The notes under the pieces were generated by a model. That model saw only the letters and a program-made list of their open reading frames with translations, was not told where the DNA came from and did not search any database. A program made the position numbers and the translations under genes. Positions 61,046-64,000 of a stretch of 64,000 nucleotides of DNA are shown here, one piece after another (position 1 is the stretch's first letter; each line of letters starts with the position of its first letter). The stretch is from contig NW_005179343.1 in the NCBI RefSeq assembly GCF_000350225.1, forward strand, positions 369,926-433,925, written 5' to 3'. This DNA comes from Chondrus crispus. Taxonomy: Eukaryota > Rhodophyta > Florideophyceae > Gigartinales > Gigartinaceae.

Positions 61046-64000
61046 AACACTCGCTAACCACTCCCCAACACGACGTCACACACCCGATCTCTCCGCCATC
61101 GGAGGCTCCTCCCTACTCCCTCACATCTCACCGCGCTACTGACATACTTCCCACCTCCCCGGCTCCAGCCAGCCCTCAGCAACACGGATAAACGCTCAGA
61201 CCTTCCCAAACTCGACACAGCCAACTACGGCCCATGGCTCGTAGAAATTCGCGCCGCAGCTCACACCATCGACTGCATCAACCACATCACTGGCAATCCC
61301 GAAGTACCCCAAGATCCAAACCAACAGACAGAATTTCAGCGCAACAAACACTATCTCATCGGCAAAATCATATCATATATCCCACCCGAAATTGCCAACT
61401 TAATCATCACACCGACCAGCGATCCTACACCCTACGAACTCGTAACAGCAATTACTGCACACCTTGACACCACGAACACTTCCGATCACAAGTACCTCAA
61501 GCAACTCGCGGAACAAACCGTATTTCTACCAGACATGACACTCTCTCAATACATCACAGCCCATGAAACAATCAGAACCAAGATGATAGCGGCACGCTAC
61601 CCCTCTATATCAGACCCAAGAACAACTGTAGAATTTCTCATTGACGGACTACGCTTCAATCCAGTCACATCTACAGTAGGTGTCCAACTCATCTCACTCG
61701 ATCCCCACGATGTCAAGGATTTCGTACACAAATTCAACCGCATAACTTCCTACACCTCCTTCCAAAAACCCACCAGTACGACGCAAGGATATTCGCCTAT
61801 CATAACTACAAGCGCGAACCAAGACACATGGAGAACAGCCCCTTCCCTTCGTCGAGTGCCACGTCGTATCTCGAACCCATGCAGGTTTCATCAAAGCAGA
61901 GGCATACCTCATCCGGTCCACAGGGACTACGAATGTCGACACCCTCAACACCCTCGTCACCAACGGAAAACAACCACCAAACAATACACGCAAGCTCGTA
62001 CATTAGCCCCAGACGTCCCGCACATTACCGAGGGAGTGCATGAACAACCAATCATATCAGCTGAAGACCATCAACCCCCGCCATGTACGTATACACTCGA
62101 CTCCGGAGCTCATCCGTCACATGTCTCCCACACCAAACATATCCCCTACCCGAACTCCTATCGCGCCAAAACGTACACAGCAACTAACGACAGCACCCAC
62201 TGTACACACCGTGGTCAGACATCAATCAAGACGAATATGAACAACACAATACCCATACCAGCCCTCGTTACGCCGAAGATCAAATCCAATCTGCTATCCG
62301 TCCATGACATCACGATCCACCATGGAAACGTGCTCTTCACAACAACCAAAGCAATCATGTACGCTCGAAACAAAGGCACAACCAGGATTCTCGGAACCGC
62401 TCCATGGAATCACAAACATCAAGCATACACCTGGAGCTCCACACAGAACCACGCTCATAGTGCTCGCACACGACCCTCCAATACTAAAAATACCAAGCTA
62501 GCGCAACCCAAATCCAATGAGCAACCTTCACCTTCTCTCTCACCCTCTCTCTCAAAACCCAATCTACTACTCTCGCAACGTCCAAATACCACCACCGCAA
62601 AGCACCACAACACTCAACCCATCTACAAGCTTCGCAAAACCCAACCCACACCCACTCCCCCATCCCTGGACATTATCGCACTCCACGACTGGCATTTAAA
62701 ACTTAACCACGCACCACCCCGCGTCATCCAATCCATTGCCCGTCAACAACTCGTGCATGGAATACCACCCCGCCTCGCCTCGATCTCGGCCACCATATCT
62801 TGCTCAACATGTGCCCACGCCAAACAAAGACCTTACCCGCACAAACCAAAGCAGCACTCCTACAAACCGTCAGAATACATCAGCTCTGACACATGTGGTC
62901 CCATCAATCCTCCATCACTGCAAGGGCATCTACACTTCCTCTCATACATTGATGCCGCCTCCCGATACCTCATCCTATTCTTTCTCAAAGATCGACGCAA
63001 AGTCGGGATAATTATGCCTCAATTCTTCAAGCAACTTCGCCAAAACGGCCGCCTTCCACGCATATACCGCACCGACAACGCAAAAGAATTCAAATCGAAA
63101 GCCGCTCTCCACACGTACGCTGACCTAGGCATACAATACCTCAACAACACGCCCCATCAGCCCCAAGAAAATTCCTTGGCCGAGCGCATTAACCAAACGA
63201 TAATGAATGCAGCTCGAGCCAACCTCAAACACGCCAACTTACCCCCATATTACTGGGAAGACGCGGTCAAAGATGCCGCATACAAATACAACATCATGCC
63301 GCACACCAGCACCGGATCCACACCATATGAATTGTGGCATGGCACCCCCGCTCAACCAGCACAGCTACTCACATTCGGCCAGCTTGGCACCATACCGGTA
63401 TACAAATACAAAACCAAACTTCAAGCCCGTGCGATAACAGTACGATACATGTATGCCCACACCCCAGACCATCTCACTGTACAGGATATCCAATCTCAAA
63501 GATACCACCAAATCCGAACTCAAGACTTTCGCCCATACGACAAATACCGTGACCGTACTTACACCCACCATCACAGCTTCAAAGCCACTCTTGCCAAGAA
63601 GAACCAAATCCCACTCACCACTCCCGATCCCAAAAATCACAGCGCCGCCCGCCAATACCCTGACGCCACACAATGGGCGATAGCCCACAACAAAGAACTC
63701 GACAAGCTCGATGAGACCAGCACAATCAAATGGCTCCCAAACTCAGCTATCCCTGCTCATGAAAAACTCATACCACTAACCATGACATATCGATACAAGC
63801 GATCCTCACAAGGACAAATAACTGAACGGAAGGCGCGTTGTGCAGCACGAGGAGACCAAATGATAGCAGGTCATCACTATGACCCAGATAACGTCACAAC
63901 ATATATGGCAGAGAAACACACCGTCAGACTCCTGCTATCCATAGCCGCCGCACACGATTGGACCACAGAACATATGGATATCTCATCCGCATACTTATAC
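61040..64000 (+). CDS. Copia Gag-Pol polyprotein, running off the window
   Basis: One phase is open from 61058 to the last base, about 980 codons. Upstream, ATG 61040 (inside the primer site) reads MGNTR and then TAA 61055-61057 in the same phase. Gag: LPKLDTANYGPWLVEIRAAA, TLSQYITAHETIRTKM. Protease: YTLDSGAHPSHV near 62098. Integrase: CSTCAHAKQR, SSDTCGP, YRTDNAKEF, PQENSLAERINQT (D, D, E). Reverse transcriptase begins with AHNKELDKLDE, RKARCAARGDQ and HMDISSAYLY at the edge. Apart from the TAA the copy looks intact, unlike the copia at 20-23 kb. Confidence 0.85.

Overview
The window is eukaryotic nuclear DNA made almost entirely of transposable elements (TEs) and decayed genes. I see no operons, Shine-Dalgarno sites, rRNA, tRNA or CRISPR arrays. 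It holds Ty3/gypsy, Ty1/copia and LINE-type retroelements, DNA transposases of the KDZ and CACTA-like kinds, a piggyBac-type cysteine-rich tail and several satellites. Most long frames lack obvious introns. This fits a compact, TE-swollen algal genome, perhaps a florideophyte red alga of the Chondrus kind. That assignment is inference from style, not from a diagnostic gene.

Layout. 0.8-2.8 kb: 5'-truncated LINE-type element (minus). 2.9-4.3 kb: two minisatellites. 4.7-8.5 kb: CACTA/KDZ-like transposase in one frame split by a single TAG. 8.8-11.1 kb: palindromes, foldback repeats and a short HTH transposase relic. 11.1-11.6 kb: TATA promoter with a piggyBac-like zinc tail. 11.9-16.0 kb: two unknown convergent genes. 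16-20 kb: sparse, with an isolated chromodomain frame at 19.0-19.2 kb. 20.2-23.1 kb: decayed copia element (minus).

23.5-41.3 kb is a stack of insertions. A small gag-like ORF was split by gypsy element A (minus, long terminal repeats (LTRs) 23897-24284 and 40876-41264). A's integrase tail was split by a 607-bp solo LTR (B, 24710-24819 plus 36009-36505). B was split by an 11.2-kb young chromovirus (C, plus, 24820-36003, nearly identical LTRs, AGTAG duplication). C carries gag, pol and a long antisense frame between pol and the 3' LTR.

41.9-42.5 kb: the best candidate for an ordinary host gene, a small secreted protein with TATA box, signal peptide, one probable intron and an AATAAA signal. 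42.5-46.6 kb: nothing recognised. 46.6-48.2 kb: unknown protein with a Ulp1-like cysteine motif. 48.3-53.0 kb: three broken host-type genes (HBS1/EF1A-like GTPase, DeSI/PPPDE isopeptidase, DUF3228-like). 53.3-59.7 kb: broken KDZ transposase and an AT-hook companion. 60.8 kb to the end: a copia element with a 5' LTR end, a half-tRNA-Met primer site and a gag-pol frame that runs off the window edge.
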